Shown here piece after piece: positions 23,031-31,681 of a stretch of 55,911 bases of DNA. The notes under the pieces were generated by a model. That model saw nothing but the letters and a program-made list of their open reading frames with translations, did no database searches and was not told where the DNA came from. A program made the translations under genes and the position numbers. Each line of letters begins with the position of its first letter. The first letter of the stretch is position 1. Source of the stretch: Flemingiibacterium sp045579745 (lineage in GTDB: Bacteria; Bacillota; Clostridia; Oscillospirales; CAG-272); contig JAZNMQ010000055.1 of assembly GCA_045579745.1 (NCBI GenBank), positions 1 through 55,911 on the forward strand, in the 5' to 3' direction.

Positions 23031-24380
23031 ATGACTGCCTCAAAACAAAAAACCGATTTCTCAAAAGGCTCAATAAAACGCCTTATCATATCTCAGGCTA
23101 TACCGCTTACTCTCGCTCAGACGGTACAGCTTTTATATAACATCGTTGACCGAATTTACATCGGGCATCTTGATAATATCGGCGATACCGCGCTGACGGG
23201 GCTTGGAATCACCTTTCCCGTAATCGTGCTTATCGCGGCATTTACAAGCCTTTTTTCATCGGGCGGCGCGACCTTATTTTCAATAGCGCGCGGCAAGGGC
23301 GATACCACGGAAGCCGAGAGTGTGCTCGGCAATGTATTCAGCCTCCTGATGGCTTCAAGCGTAATACTTTTCACATTCTGCTATATATTCCGCCGACCGA
23401 TCCTCTTTCTGTTCGGAGCAGGCGAGGCGTCGTTCGTTTATGCTGACCAATATCTGAAGATCTATCTTTTCGGCACAGCCTTTTCGATGCTGACCGCGGG
23501 TATCAACAGCTACATAAACGCGCAGGGCTTTCCGCGAATCGGAATGATGACGACGCTTATCGGCGCGATACTCAACATTCTGCTTGACCCTATTTTTATC
23601 TTCACATTTGATATGGGAGTTCGCGGAGCGGCACTCGCAACCGTAATCAGCCAGACTGTTTCGGCAATATGGGTGCTCGCATTTTTAACCGGCAAAAGCG
23701 CGGTCGTCAAGCTTAAGCTATCCCGAATGAAAATAAGCCGCGAAAGGCTGTTATCAATCCTTAGCCTCGGCGTGCCTGGATTTGTCATGCAGGGCACGAA
23801 CTGCCTTGTGCAGATAGTCTGCAACAATCAGCTTCAAAGCTACGGCGGCGATCTCTATGTCGGAATAATGACCGTCATCGGCTCTGTTCGCGATATGGCG
23901 AGCCTGCCGACGGGCGGCATAAGCCAAGGCGCTCAGCCGATAATCGGCTTCAACTACGGCGCTAAGGAATACGAGAGGGTAAAGGAAAGCATCCGCTTTG
24001 CAACCATTCTCGGCTTCGCCTACACGGTCATCGCGTGGGCGGTCGTCATGCTTCTTCCAAGACAGCTGATCGGCATCTTCTCGGATTCGGCAGAAACGAT
24101 TGAAACGGGTGCGCGGATGCTTAATATTTACTTCTTCGGATTCTTCTTTATGGCATTTCAGTTCTCGGGACAGATCACCTTTCAAGCCCTCGGAAAGGCA
24201 AAGCAGGCGATATTCTTCTCGCTTCTTCGCAAGGCGGTAATCGTCGTTGGGCTGACGCTTCTACTTCCCTCGATCGGCTTCGGCGCGACGGGCGTATTCT
24301 TAGCCGAACCGATTTCAAACGCCATCGGCGGTCTTGCAACATTTATAACGATGTGGCTGACGGTTTACCGAAAGCTCTGA
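23031..24380 (+). CDS. MATE-family efflux transporter
   Basis: 449 residues, twelve hydrophobic helices. The two-fold MATE pattern is seen: N-half SIKRLIISQAIPLTLAQTVQ with NIVDRIYIGHL, and C-half RERLLSILSLGVPGFVMQGT with NNQLQSYGGDLYVGIMTV, GISQGAQPIIGFNYGAKEYERV. Such proteins export cationic drugs or metabolites by Na+ or H+ antiport; substrate unknown. I start at the ATG at 23031 because the further open frame (to 22986) runs through the leader hairpin and would begin with TTG. The gene ends one base before the converging ade stop codon, with no terminator between. Confidence 0.92.
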   Translation: MTASKQKTDFSKGSIKRLIISQAIPLTLAQTVQLLYNIVDRIYIGHLDNIGDTALTGLGITFPVIVLIAAFTSLFSSGGATLFSIARGKGDTTEAESVLGNVFSLLMASSVILFTFCYIFRRPILFLFGAGEASFVYADQYLKIYLFGTAFSMLTAGINSYINAQGFPRIGMMTTLIGAILNILLDPIFIFTFDMGVRGAALATVISQTVSAIWVLAFLTGKSAVVKLKLSRMKISRERLLSILSLGVPGFVMQGTNCLVQIVCNNQLQSYGGDLYVGIMTVIGSVRDMASLPTGGISQGAQPIIGFNYGAKEYERVKESIRFATILGFAYTVIAWAVVMLLPRQLIGIFSDSAETIETGARMLNIYFFGFFFMAFQFSGQITFQALGKAKQAIFFSLLRKAVIVVGLTLLLPSIGFGATGVFLAEPISNAIGGLATFITMWLTVYRKL

Positions 24381-26069
24381 TCACTCGACATAAAGCGAAA
24401 CGCGCTTCCACTCATCTACATCAACAAGCCCCTGAGTGGTCATTTTGAGTGACGGAATAACGGGCAGGCTGACAAACGCCATATTCATAAACGGCTCGAT
24501 GCCCTCATTCGCGCCGAGCTCCCTCGCCGCTTCACGCACAGCCTCGTTGGCTCTCGCGATCTCCTCGCCCGAACGGTCTGTCATAAGTCCTGCGATCGGA
24601 AGTGCCATTTCGGCAACGACCTCGCCGTCGACCACGACAACATTTCCGCCAACTCTGCAAATTCTGTTTGCGGCAACCGCCATGTCGGCTTCGTTCGTTC
24701 CAACAACGATGAGATTGTGCGAATCGTGAGATACCGACGATGCGATCGCTCCCCTTTTGAGCCCGAGCCCCTTAATAAATCCAACGCCCTTGTGGTCGGT
24801 GTTTTTATGACGCTCGATAACGGCAAGCTTCAGAATATCCCTTTCTGTATCAACGCCGTTTGCCGCGTCCCAGCTTATTTCTACAACAAGCCCCTCGGTC
24901 ACGAGCTGACCGCGAAGAACGCCTATCACGCGGCATCGGCTCACCCTCTCTTCAATATGAAAATCCTCGGGTGTGAGCTCTCTTACATGGAACGAGCCGA
25001 GCACCTTTTCACACAGCTCTTTATCGACGGTCGGAGTTTTGACTTCGACCGTTTTTTCATTCTTGACAACCAATTTGCCCGATGCAAAAACATCGCAGAC
25101 CTTTACCTCATCAAGGTCGCCAAGCACGGCAATATCCGCTCTGTAGCCCGGTGCAACAGCTCCCACATAGCGAAGCCCGAAGCACTGTGCGGCTTGAAGC
25201 GTCGCCATCCTGATCGCCGTGATGAGAGGCTTGCCAAGCTTTACAGCCTTGCGAATAATGTTGTCGATGTGACCCTCGCTCATAATATCGGCAGGATGTC
25301 TGTCGTCGGTCGCAAGCACGCATCTGAAGCAATACGGCTCCGAAAAAAGCTCGGACAGGTCACCGAGATTTCGTGCGGCTGTTCCCTCTCGTATCATTAT
25401 CCATTGCCCCTTGCCGAGCTTTTCCTTAGCCTCGGCAAAATTCGAGCATTCGTGGTCGTTCATTATTCCCGCGCTGACATATTTATCAAGCTCGCGCCCC
25501 GATAAAAGCGGTGCATGACCGTCCACCGTTTTATCAGCATAAAGTGCGTCGGAGATCTTTCGCATAACGTCGGGCGCATCACCGAGCACACCCGGGTAAT
25601 TCATCATTTCTGCAAGTCCAAGCACATCGGGGTCGCCGTAAAACGGACGAAGCTCCTCTGCCGTAAGCACGGCTCCCGACTCGTCAAACTCCGTCGCAGG
25701 AACGCATGAGGGCAGATTAAAATAAACCTTCATCGGAAGCCCTCTGCTCGCTTCGAGCATATAGCGTATTCCGTCAGCTCCGAGGACATTGGCGATCTCG
25801 TGCGGATCGGCAACTATCGCCGTAGTTCCGTGCGGCAGACAAAGCTTTGCAAGCTCACACGGAGTGAGCATAGTGCTCTCGATATGAATATGGCTGTCGA
25901 TAAAGCCGGGGCAAATATACTTGCCCGAAGCATCGAAGATCTCGTCTGCATCTGCATCCTCGTATGAGCCGACGCCGATTATACGCGCATCCTCGATCAG
26001 CACGTTTTTTTCTTCAAGCTCTCCTGTGAAAACATTCACGACAGTTCCGTTCTTTATTAAGGTTTTCAT
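24381..26069 (-). CDS. ade: Adenine deaminase
   Basis: 562 residues, the length of bacterial Ade. It converts adenine to hypoxanthine. Amidohydrolase motifs are present: FIDSHIHIESTM (metal histidines and Glu), HGTTAIVADPHEIANVLG, VDGHAPLLSG, DHECS and ATDDRHPADI (metal Asp); the C-terminal ade domain includes VSHDSHNLIVVGTNEADM and ALPIAGLMTD. ATG at 26069 follows AAAGGAGAGG. It is 23 bp downstream of a membrane-protein gene on the same strand, probably one transcript. Confidence 0.96.
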   Translation of the reverse strand: MKTLIKNGTVVNVFTGELEEKNVLIEDARIIGVGSYEDADADEIFDASGKYICPGFIDSHIHIESTMLTPCELAKLCLPHGTTAIVADPHEIANVLGADGIRYMLEASRGLPMKVYFNLPSCVPATEFDESGAVLTAEELRPFYGDPDVLGLAEMMNYPGVLGDAPDVMRKISDALYADKTVDGHAPLLSGRELDKYVSAGIMNDHECSNFAEAKEKLGKGQWIMIREGTAARNLGDLSELFSEPYCFRCVLATDDRHPADIMSEGHIDNIIRKAVKLGKPLITAIRMATLQAAQCFGLRYVGAVAPGYRADIAVLGDLDEVKVCDVFASGKLVVKNEKTVEVKTPTVDKELCEKVLGSFHVRELTPEDFHIEERVSRCRVIGVLRGQLVTEGLVVEISWDAANGVDTERDILKLAVIERHKNTDHKGVGFIKGLGLKRGAIASSVSHDSHNLIVVGTNEADMAVAANRICRVGGNVVVVDGEVVAEMALPIAGLMTDRSGEEIARANEAVREAARELGANEGIEPFMNMAFVSLPVIPSLKMTTQGLVDVDEWKRVSLYVE

Positions 26070-26092
26070 AGTCCTCTCCTTTATTTAAAGGC

Positions 26093-26866
26093 TTAGTCGA
26101 TCACGACTTCCTCTGTCAAATCATCATCCAAGGTCCTGCTCATTCGGTAAATTTTGCCGAGCCTTGCAGGATAGGTTTCCATAATCGTACCGTCATGGTG
26201 AATCGTTATTTCATCGCCGACGTTTAATGGCTTTTCTTCATTAAAAAAGTTTGGCACCGAAAAAAGATCCGAGGATCTTCTCTCCGAATACCCCTCAAGC
26301 GGCTCGACAAGCAGATTATTCTCCGTGACCTCAATCACCTTGGCTTCAAAATATCCCTTTTCCGCGTATTCGTCGAGCTGATTTTTCGATGCGGAAAGCT
26401 CGGAGCTGCAGGAGCAAGCCGCCCCAATAACCACAATTAATAAAATCGCGCACAGCCAAAAGGACTTTTTCTTCATAACATCAAGTATCTCCCTTAGCTT
26501 GCCACGCATGCGCATATCAAAAATCAGAATTACGCCCAAACCCACAGCAAGCGCTATTGCGGGATAAGGCAGATCGGCAAATGAGGCAAGAGCGATCAAC
26601 ACGCCGAAAGCTAAGATCAGCTCTGCTGCAATAAAAATTATTCCCTTTTTCGTTTTATCGGCACGGCGCATAGCATCAACGGCATTTATTATCGCAATCA
26701 CAGCAACCCACACAGGAAACGAAAGCATTGCAAGAAGCAAAAGCACAAAGGAATACGTAACGTCGATAAAACCGCCGTCCACCTTCAAAACGAGCGGAAG
26801 CAGCAGCAAAAACGGTATATAGCAAACCGTCAGAAGTGCAATAATATAGTTCGAAATTCTTCGCAT
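26093..26866 (-). CDS. Membrane protein with C-terminal extracytoplasmic domain, unknown function
   Basis: 257 residues. Hydrophobic helices lie near 7-27, 33-63, 75-90, 95-108 and 125-145; the last is followed by a cysteine-containing stretch (ACSCSSEL) and an extracytoplasmic domain of about 110 residues with an OB-like strand pattern (YFEAKVIEVTENNLLVEPLEG, VGDEITIHHDGTIMETYP). This end resembles small secreted domains that follow lipoprotein-type cysteines in Clostridia. No family name is justified. The ATG at 26866 has GAAAGGAG; an upstream in-frame start lacks one. It precedes ade on the same strand. Confidence 0.7.
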   Translation of the reverse strand: MRRISNYIIALLTVCYIPFLLLLPLVLKVDGGFIDVTYSFVLLLLAMLSFPVWVAVIAIINAVDAMRRADKTKKGIIFIAAELILAFGVLIALASFADLPYPAIALAVGLGVILIFDMRMRGKLREILDVMKKKSFWLCAILLIVVIGAACSCSSELSASKNQLDEYAEKGYFEAKVIEVTENNLLVEPLEGYSERRSSDLFSVPNFFNEEKPLNVGDEITIHHDGTIMETYPARLGKIYRMSRTLDDDLTEEVVID

Positions 26867-26966
26867 ATAAGCTCCTTTCGTAATCAGCAAGGGCCGCGGC
26901 ACAAGCCACAGCCCTCAGTATTCGCTTGGCGCCCGAATACGAGAACCGCACACGCATTTATAGAAC

Positions 26967-27824
26967 CTATTTGTAAATTGTCGAATTAAGCTTGCGGTAA
27001 TGACCCGGGGCTACGGAGTATTTTTCCTTAAACAGATGATAGAAATGGCTCAGGTTGTCAAAGCCTGCGTCAAGCGCGATGCTGATTATTTCATCATCAG
27101 AGTGAAGCAGCTTCTCCGCGCAGTAGCGAAGTCGGATATCGTTAAAATAGTCAGTCGGCGTGGTGTTAAGCTGTTTGCGGAACAAGCGGCTTATGTATGC
27201 AAGTGACCTGCCCGACAGCGCTTCAAAGCCCGATACACCGAGTCTGAAATTTTCGGGGCGCGTGATGCTCCGAAGCAGCTCACCAAACCAATGCGGCTTG
27301 ATGTCATTCACCTCGAACGCACTTTTGAAAAACTTAAAATAAAGCTCTGCTATAATCGAGTGAAGATAAAGCTTCTCACGCGCAGGGAAATCAGGATTGG
27401 AAGCGGTTGAAAGCGCCTCAATACTGCTTTGAATGCTCAGCACGTCCTCGGACGAAATATGCATTTTCGGCGGAAGGTCAGGAGCGGTCAGAAGCTCGGT
27501 ATCGAATCCGTCACCAAGGTATTGACAGAGCCGGTCAAGCACGTCCTTTGTATAGATAATATTAATATACTCGCCGTTTGCAGCAGAGGTATCTCCCTCA
27601 AAAAAGTGCCTGTCCCATGGCCTCAGAAAAATAGCGGTGTTGGAGCTGACCGTCTGGTTCTCGCCGTTTATATGATGAATAAACTCGCCGCGTGTAATGA
27701 TCGTAATTTCGTAATAGTCATGATCGTGAAGCACAGCATACTGTCTTGGCAAACGGCTTACGTTATAGTTCATATCCGAGCCGCTCTTTAACACCTGTGA
27801 TCTGTGAATCGTTTTTACCTGCAC
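26967..27824 (-). CDS. AraC-family regulator with cupin domain
   Basis: About 285 residues. An N-terminal cupin (LPRQYAVLHDHDYYEITIITRGEF, then ILRPWDRHFFEGD-like phrase FLRPWDRHFFEGD) probably senses a sugar; two helix-turn-helix units form the C-terminus (GRSLAYISRLFRKQLNTTPT, ISIALDAGFDNLSHFYHLFK with the AraC signature). Start is likely GTG at 27824 with AGAGGGG eight bases upstream; GTG at 27833 overlaps that site. It diverges from the oxidoreductase-GH42 unit across two palindromes, so it is the likely regulator of that carbohydrate block. Confidence 0.88.
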   Translation of the reverse strand: MQVKTIHRSQVLKSGSDMNYNVSRLPRQYAVLHDHDYYEITIITRGEFIHHINGENQTVSSNTAIFLRPWDRHFFEGDTSAANGEYINIIYTKDVLDRLCQYLGDGFDTELLTAPDLPPKMHISSEDVLSIQSSIEALSTASNPDFPAREKLYLHSIIAELYFKFFKSAFEVNDIKPHWFGELLRSITRPENFRLGVSGFEALSGRSLAYISRLFRKQLNTTPTDYFNDIRLRYCAEKLLHSDDEIISIALDAGFDNLSHFYHLFKEKYSVAPGHYRKLNSTIYK

Positions 27825-27847
27825 AAAAATCACCCCTCTTAAATATC

Positions 27848-27876
27848 ATTATAGCACAATAAACAAGCATTGTCAA
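27848..27876 (-). promoter_or_regulatory. Consensus SigA promoter of the AraC-type gene
   Basis: Minus strand TTGACA (27876-27871), 17 bp, TATAAT (27853-27848). Confidence 0.88.
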
Positions 27877-27890
27877 GCAAGAAAACAAAA

Positions 27891-27912
27891 TACAATTGAC
27901 GATATAATTGTA
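27891..27912. promoter_or_regulatory. Palindrome 1 in the AraC / oxidoreductase gap
   Basis: TACAATT (27891-27897), 8-base centre, AATTGTA (27906-27912). Lies between the divergent promoters; possible operator. Confidence 0.5.
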
Positions 27913-27921
27913 TTGAACAAA

Positions 27922-27959
27922 TTCGTCAGTTTGACGAAATTATTGTTATGCGGTAACAT
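27922..27959 (+). promoter_or_regulatory. Promoter of the oxidoreductase-GH42 unit with overlapping palindrome 2
   Basis: TTGACG (27931-27936), 17 bp, TAACAT (27954-27959), a weak -10 as expected for an activated promoter. The -35 is embedded in the perfect palindrome TTCGTCA-gtt-TGACGAA (27922-27938), a likely regulator site. Confidence 0.6.
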
Positions 27960-27995
27960 TCCGCAAAAATTAAAAATCCGAAAGGGTAACAGATT

Positions 27996-29174
27996 ATGAG
28001 CAAGAAATTAAAGCTTGGCCTCGTTGGTCTTGGCAATATGGGCTCTTCCCATGTCAACACTCTCATGAAAATGGAAAATGTTGAGCTCGTAGGCGTGTGC
28101 GATATCGTTCACGAAAAGGCTGACAAATTTGCAAAGATTGCAAACACGACCGCTTACTATGATGTAAACGACATGATGGACCGTTCCGGCCTTGAGGCAA
28201 TCCAGATCGCCGTTCCTCACTATGACCACACAACCATTTCCGTAGAAGCCTTCCGCCGCGGACTTCACGTTCTCTGCGAAAAGCCTCTTGCGGTACATAT
28301 CAACGACGCGCTCAAATCCAACAACGCTTACGAAGAAGCAGTTAAGAAGGATCCGAGCCTTGTATTCGGTATCATGTTCCAGGAGCGCACCTACCACCAC
28401 TACAGAAAGATCAAGGAAATCATGCAGAGCGGCGAGCTCGGCAGACTTACCCGTGTAACCTGGATCGATACAACCCGCTTCCGCACTCAGACATACTACA
28501 ACAGCGGCGGATGGAGAGCAACATGGGCAGGCGAAGGCGGAGGAATCCTCACCAACCAGTGCCCTCACACGCTTGACATGTATCAGTGGCTCTTCGGCGT
28601 TCCGAAGACCATCAGCGCGTATGCTGCTATCGGAAAGTACCACGATATCGAGGTTGAGGACGAGGTTAACGCTACCATGATCCACGAAAACGGCATGGTC
28701 GGCAGCCTTATCGTTACAACCGCAGAGGCTCCCGGTACAAACCGTCTTGAAATCGCCGGCGAAAACGGCAAGATCGTTTATGAGGGCGGCAAGATCACCA
28801 TGTGGAAGAACGAAATGTCGATGCTCAAGCTTATTGAGGTTTCGCAGAAATCCTTCGACTCCATTAAGTCAACCTCTTTCAATGTTGATTTTGCATGCAG
28901 CGATCCTGTTGAGCACGGTGTAGTTCTTGACAAATTCGTAAGACGCTGCCTTGGCGAGGATATCGCTCTTATCGCTGACGGACGCGAGGGTCTTAACTCC
29001 GTTGAGATCGCAAACGGCATCATGATGTCCGCTTTCGAGGGCCGTCCGATCGAGATCGCTACCTGCGGCGATGCTTTCGAGGCTAAGCTTAAGGAGCTCA
29101 TCAAGACTTCGAAGTTTGTTAAGACTGTAAACGAAAACGTCGTTACAAACATGGAAGATTCTTTCGCGCACTAA
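27996..29174 (+). CDS. Gfo/Idh/MocA-family oxidoreductase
   Basis: 392 residues. The Rossmann start LGLVGLGNMGSSHVNTLM, the family's CEKPLA (residues near 90), the substrate-side TNQCPHTLDMYQWLFG and the C-terminal sheet domain with FEGRPIEI place it firmly. Members oxidise or isomerise sugars, inositols or amino sugars with NAD(P). With a GH42 glycosidase directly downstream and an AraC regulator upstream, a role in processing a plant or host sugar is likely, the exact substrate unknown. ATG at 27996 lies behind GAAAGGG. A terminator follows, allowing partial readthrough to GH42. Confidence 0.93.
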   Translation: MSKKLKLGLVGLGNMGSSHVNTLMKMENVELVGVCDIVHEKADKFAKIANTTAYYDVNDMMDRSGLEAIQIAVPHYDHTTISVEAFRRGLHVLCEKPLAVHINDALKSNNAYEEAVKKDPSLVFGIMFQERTYHHYRKIKEIMQSGELGRLTRVTWIDTTRFRTQTYYNSGGWRATWAGEGGGILTNQCPHTLDMYQWLFGVPKTISAYAAIGKYHDIEVEDEVNATMIHENGMVGSLIVTTAEAPGTNRLEIAGENGKIVYEGGKITMWKNEMSMLKLIEVSQKSFDSIKSTSFNVDFACSDPVEHGVVLDKFVRRCLGEDIALIADGREGLNSVEIANGIMMSAFEGRPIEIATCGDAFEAKLKELIKTSKFVKTVNENVVTNMEDSFAH

Positions 29175-29187
29175 TATTTCAAATAAT

Positions 29188-29222
29188 GGGATTGAGGAAC
29201 TTTGTTGCTCAATCCCTTTTTT
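29188..29222 (+). terminator. Terminator between the oxidoreductase and GH42 genes
   Basis: GGGATTGAG (29188-29196) with CTCAATCCC (29208-29216) then TTTTTTT. Confidence 0.85.
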
Positions 29223-29257
29223 AAAAAGTATTCTCAACGCATATCAAGGAGATTATT

Positions 29258-31387
29258 ATGGAAAACAACGAACTTATGCTAAACAAGCAGGAAATCCTCA
29301 TTGGCAGTATGCTTTGGGTCGTCGATGGCGAGTCCGACGAGCAGATGGAGAGGGATATCCGCGGAATGCTCGACAACGGTCTGACGATCGCACGCATTTT
29401 CATTGGCACGAATTTTGATACGTGGGACAGATTTTTCGCGCTCTGCGAAAAGCTCGGCTTAAAGCTGACCATAACACTGCATTCCCTCTGTGCAACGGGT
29501 GCTCGCCGCGGCGAGGTCGCATCCGAGGAAGCATACCTCAAGCGCAGAGAGCAGATCATCGGAAATATCGAGAGGATCGTAGACAGATATAAAAGCTCCC
29601 CTGCCGTTCATTCGTGGATATTGCAGAACGAGCCGAATCTTCATATCGGATTTGACGCATGCTCGATTACCATGTTTCGAAAGTGGCTGCTTCGTGAGCG
29701 CTTCTGTTGGGACCTTGATGCGCTGAAGAAAGCTTACAGGGGCGGTGATACAAGCAGAGAGATCATAAAGCGCGAGCTGACTGACGAAGAAAAGGCGGCT
29801 ATCGAAGCGGAATATTTGCCATTTTCCGAAACAATCGGTTACATCCTGCCCGACGGCACGGCAAATCTTCCGGGTGTCAATGATCGCAGCTGGTCGTATA
29901 TCGCGCGTATTGACTGGGCTTACTTCAACGAATGGCTGATGTATTCGCAGCTCCTCGAAGCTAACCTTGCCGTCAAGCGCATCGATAAAATCCATCCCAC
30001 CACCATCAATCCCGCAGGCTGTGCAACGCTTATGCCCGCAGGCGGCGGCGAAAATATCTACACCGAGGGTAAAACCGTTGACTTCCTCGGATGCTCCTGC
30101 CATGTTTCATGGCACTCCACAAGATTCGCAAGCGACAGAGTTCATCAGTCGGTTGCAATGTACTGCGACGAAATGCGCTGTTCAACCGCCGATCCCGACG
30201 AATATTATTGGATCACAGAGCTTCAGTCGGGTACGAACTACTTCTCGGGCGGACGTCCTATGGCTCCCAAAGCTACCGATATAACACATTGGCTTTGGGA
30301 AGCGATCGGAACGGGCTGTAAAGGTATGGTTTATTGGCTGTACAGTCCTCGTCCATCGGGATTTGAATGCCTCGAATGGGGACTTCTCAATCAGCAGGGC
30401 GGACCCTCTCGCCGAAGCAAGGCTTCAAAGGCGGTTGCCGACCTCATCGGTGCAAACCGTGAGCTGTTTGCGCAAACCAAGCCCAAGAAGTACGACGGCG
30501 TGCTTCTCCACTCATACGATTCGATAACCCTTTCCTACTCAGACAGACTTTACGAAAGACCGCGTCCCGATGACATCAATCTGACAAGAAACGGCTATAT
30601 GGTTCGCGACGCGCTGTGCGGTGCATACCTCATGTGTCAGGATGCAGGTCTTGATGTCGGCTTCGTTAACGAGCACGATATGGATAAGCGTCTTGCAGAT
30701 GCTAAATTCGTGATCGCGCCCAACACATACGGAGTTGGCACAGGCGTTATCAAAAAGCTCCGCGACTATGTTGAAAATGGCGGAACACTCATCGTTGACG
30801 GAATGTTCGGAATGAAAAATCCATACGGCAACGTAAGCAACGCCGATGCAAAGGGCTTTATTAAAGAAATGTTCTCCGATACGGTTACCGATTGGGGCGT
30901 TGACCTTGAGCCGTTCTCCTACTCGCTCGAGAACGGAACCGAGCTTCCTGCATGGTTCCTCAACTGCAGCTTTGAGGACGAGAGCGGATTGACCGTTCTT
31001 GCACGCGACGAGGAGGGCTACGCTTCCATTATCGAGCATAAGCTTGGAAGCGGCCGTGCGATCTACATCGGAACACAGTTCTTCCAGAATTACTTTGCAA
31101 AGAGCGGTGTTGAGAGTTATGTTGACTTCTTGTCGTCGATTCTCCCTGAGCTTAACCGTCCGTACACGCTCGAAAACGCCTCTGCATATCTTCGCATGAA
31201 GGTTCTCGAGGGCGAGCGCGATATCGTAATCGTTATGAATCGCGGCGGTGACTGCGAGGCAGTTGTTTCGGCTGAGGCTGGCGGCGAATATACTGACCTT
31301 TGCACGGGCGAGAGCGTAAGCCTCGGCAAATCAAGCGTGATCCCGATGAATAAAATGCAGGTTCGCGTTTTAGCTAAAAACCAATAA
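29258..31387 (+). CDS. GH42-type beta-galactosidase-like glycoside hydrolase
   Basis: 709 residues. The TIM barrel carries the acid/base in SWILQNEPNLHIGFD (GH42 usually N-E) followed by FRKWLLRERFCWDLDALKKAY, a GH42 phrase, and a nucleophile Glu in YYWITELQSGTNYFSGG. The second half has the trimerisation-like domain (LCQDAGLDVGFV, YVENGGTLIVDGMFG) and a small C-terminal sheet domain. No signal peptide, so intracellular: it would hydrolyse imported beta-galactosides. The N-terminal metal cysteines of classical GH42 are not evident, so substrate may differ. ATG at 29258 follows AAGGAGA. It has a terminator on each side. Confidence 0.82.
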   Translation: MENNELMLNKQEILIGSMLWVVDGESDEQMERDIRGMLDNGLTIARIFIGTNFDTWDRFFALCEKLGLKLTITLHSLCATGARRGEVASEEAYLKRREQIIGNIERIVDRYKSSPAVHSWILQNEPNLHIGFDACSITMFRKWLLRERFCWDLDALKKAYRGGDTSREIIKRELTDEEKAAIEAEYLPFSETIGYILPDGTANLPGVNDRSWSYIARIDWAYFNEWLMYSQLLEANLAVKRIDKIHPTTINPAGCATLMPAGGGENIYTEGKTVDFLGCSCHVSWHSTRFASDRVHQSVAMYCDEMRCSTADPDEYYWITELQSGTNYFSGGRPMAPKATDITHWLWEAIGTGCKGMVYWLYSPRPSGFECLEWGLLNQQGGPSRRSKASKAVADLIGANRELFAQTKPKKYDGVLLHSYDSITLSYSDRLYERPRPDDINLTRNGYMVRDALCGAYLMCQDAGLDVGFVNEHDMDKRLADAKFVIAPNTYGVGTGVIKKLRDYVENGGTLIVDGMFGMKNPYGNVSNADAKGFIKEMFSDTVTDWGVDLEPFSYSLENGTELPAWFLNCSFEDESGLTVLARDEEGYASIIEHKLGSGRAIYIGTQFFQNYFAKSGVESYVDFLSSILPELNRPYTLENASAYLRMKVLEGERDIVIVMNRGGDCEAVVSAEAGGEYTDLCTGESVSLGKSSVIPMNKMQVRVLAKNQ

Positions 31388-31403
31388 ATACAAATATTTT
31401 GAC

Positions 31404-31436
31404 AAGTCTGAGGGCATACGTCCTCAGACTTTTTCT
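31404..31436 (+). terminator. Terminator of the GH42 gene
   Basis: AAGTCTGAGG (31404-31413) with CCTCAGACTT (31422-31431) then TTTTC. Confidence 0.88.
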
Positions 31437-31557
31437 TTCATATATAGAGCCGCCACAGCCAAACAGATATACTTTCGTCATACGATACAAAAACGCAAAG
31501 ACCGATTTGTTTGCTTCTCCAAAAAAGCTTTTTCACCTGCATAAGTTTCAAAATTCA

Positions 31558-31586
31558 TTGACTTTACAGGTAAAAAATGATATAAT
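31558..31586 (+). promoter_or_regulatory. SigA-type promoter of the lipoprotein-MBOAT unit
   Basis: TTGACT (31558-31563), 17 bp, TATAAT (31581-31586), nearly 100 bp before the lipoprotein start. The remaining 31437-31681 gap holds no gene I can support. Confidence 0.8.
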
Positions 31587-31644
31587 AACATCGGATTTGT
31601 TCAAAAATCAGCTATGCGATTTTTTTAATATCCACGATTTTTGC

Positions 31645-31681
31645 GAAAGGCAGACTTGGTGCTTCAAGTCACGGTATCAAT
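31645..31681 (+). promoter_or_regulatory. Ribosome site, hairpin, start: leader of the DUF4358 gene
   Basis: GAAAGG (31645-31650), CA, hairpin GACTTG-gtgctt-CAAGTC (31653-31670), 11 bases, ATG at 31682. No other ribosome binding site lies between hairpin and start. Confidence 0.6.

Noticed and set aside
29258..31387. Firm beta-galactosidase name for the GH42-type protein
   Set aside because: Catalytic glutamates fit GH42, but zinc cysteines of classical members are not evident and the substrate cannot be read from sequence.
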